From contig CAMWLW010000025.1 in assembly GCA_947175245.1 (NCBI GenBank), forward strand, positions 1 to 32,323: a DNA stretch of 32,323 nt. Reading direction: 5' to 3'. Below, in pieces: positions 32,221-32,323 of the stretch (position 1 is its first letter; the number at the start of each line of letters is the position of its first letter). The stretch comes from an uncultured Bacteroidales bacterium. Its GTDB lineage: Bacteria > Bacteroidota > Bacteroidia > Bacteroidales > Muribaculaceae. The notes under the pieces were generated by a model. It was given only the letters and a program-made list of their open reading frames with translations. It was not told the DNA's origin and did no database searches. The translations under genes were made by a program, and so were the position numbers.

Positions 32221-32228
32221 CAAAGGTA
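32221..32228 (-). promoter_or_regulatory. Promoter -7 element for metK
   Basis: TACCTTTG on the minus strand, exact TAnnTTTG, with TTTC 19 nt upstream as a possible -33 box. It places the transcription start about 10 nt before the aptamer and gives a leader of about 210 nt. Confidence 0.65.
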
Positions 32229-32273
32229 CAAATAAAAGTTGATATCAGAAACTAAATTACGACAATTAACAAT

Positions 32274-32308
32274 AATGGGCACCCGGTGTCGGTAACGGGG
32301 TGCCCATT
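32274..32308. terminator. Terminator of a gene beyond the window
   Basis: AATGGGCACCC (32274-32284) and GGGTGCCCATT (32298-32308) form an 11-bp perfect stem with 13-nt loop. It lies upstream of the metK promoter, so it probably ends a minus-strand gene whose coding part lies past 32323. Both flanks are A/T-rich, so direction is not certain. Confidence 0.7.
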
Positions 32309-32323
32309 GTTATACATATATAT

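Overview
The window looks like chromosomal DNA of a Bacteroidales bacterium, most likely the family Muribaculaceae or a close relative. Support for this: promoters follow the Bacteroidota -7 consensus TAnnTTTG rather than TATAAT; SecD and SecF are fused; Mrp lacks its usual CxxC; Wza is a lipoprotein beside Wzc; two secreted proteins end in a short tail of the NLQGxRVxNPxxGLYI type common in this group; and a hexosamine-scavenging locus suggests life on host glycans. The assignment comes from reading the sequence only. No database search was possible.

Layout. 1-1208 (minus): a low-GC membrane TIR protein followed by the first codons of an exported protein. 1470-2663 (plus): recA with a long acidic tail and its own terminator. 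2798-4486 (minus): a TPR/OmpA-like lipoprotein. 4601-9044 (minus): a short exopolysaccharide operon read in the order GT4 sugar-phosphate transferase, Wza-like export lipoprotein, Wzc-like tyrosine kinase. 9191-12617 (minus): two tandem paralogous secreted beta-helix-like proteins. 12848-15739 (minus): secDF with a structured leader. 15954-16427 (minus): an unknown basic protein. 16669-20377 (minus): a tight operon mrp, aroQ, O-methyltransferase, HAD hydrolase, ribF. 20561-21466 (plus): a DUF3943-like envelope protein. 21474-22919 (minus): NhaC-type antiporter. 23033-25108 (minus): PpiD-like periplasmic chaperone. 25340-26590 (minus): ROK regulator, divergent from an operon (26842-30609, plus) of an SGNH esterase and a GH20 hexosaminidase. 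30692-32005 (minus): metK.

How the parts fit. Much of the window concerns the cell envelope: polysaccharide export (Wza/Wzc), the Sec motor (SecDF), periplasmic folding (PpiD-like), surface or secreted proteins, and enzymes that trim amino-sugar glycans. The mrp-ribF operon gathers cofactor and core metabolism. The ROK protein is well placed to sense a released amino sugar and control the esterase/hexosaminidase pair.

The most notable signals lie outside the coding regions. Upstream of metK a promoter is followed about 15-20 nt later by an RNA that matches the SAM-II pseudoknot fold, and an intrinsic terminator sits 20 nt before the start codon, which suggests SAM-controlled attenuation. The secDF leader can form a very compact three-way junction. 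The two beta-helix genes share upstream sequence as well as their tails. A GC-rich dispersed element occurs in two intergenic regions. The SGNH esterase has lost residues usually conserved around its active site. The longest stretch without a gene is 32006-32323, which holds the metK control region and one further terminator.
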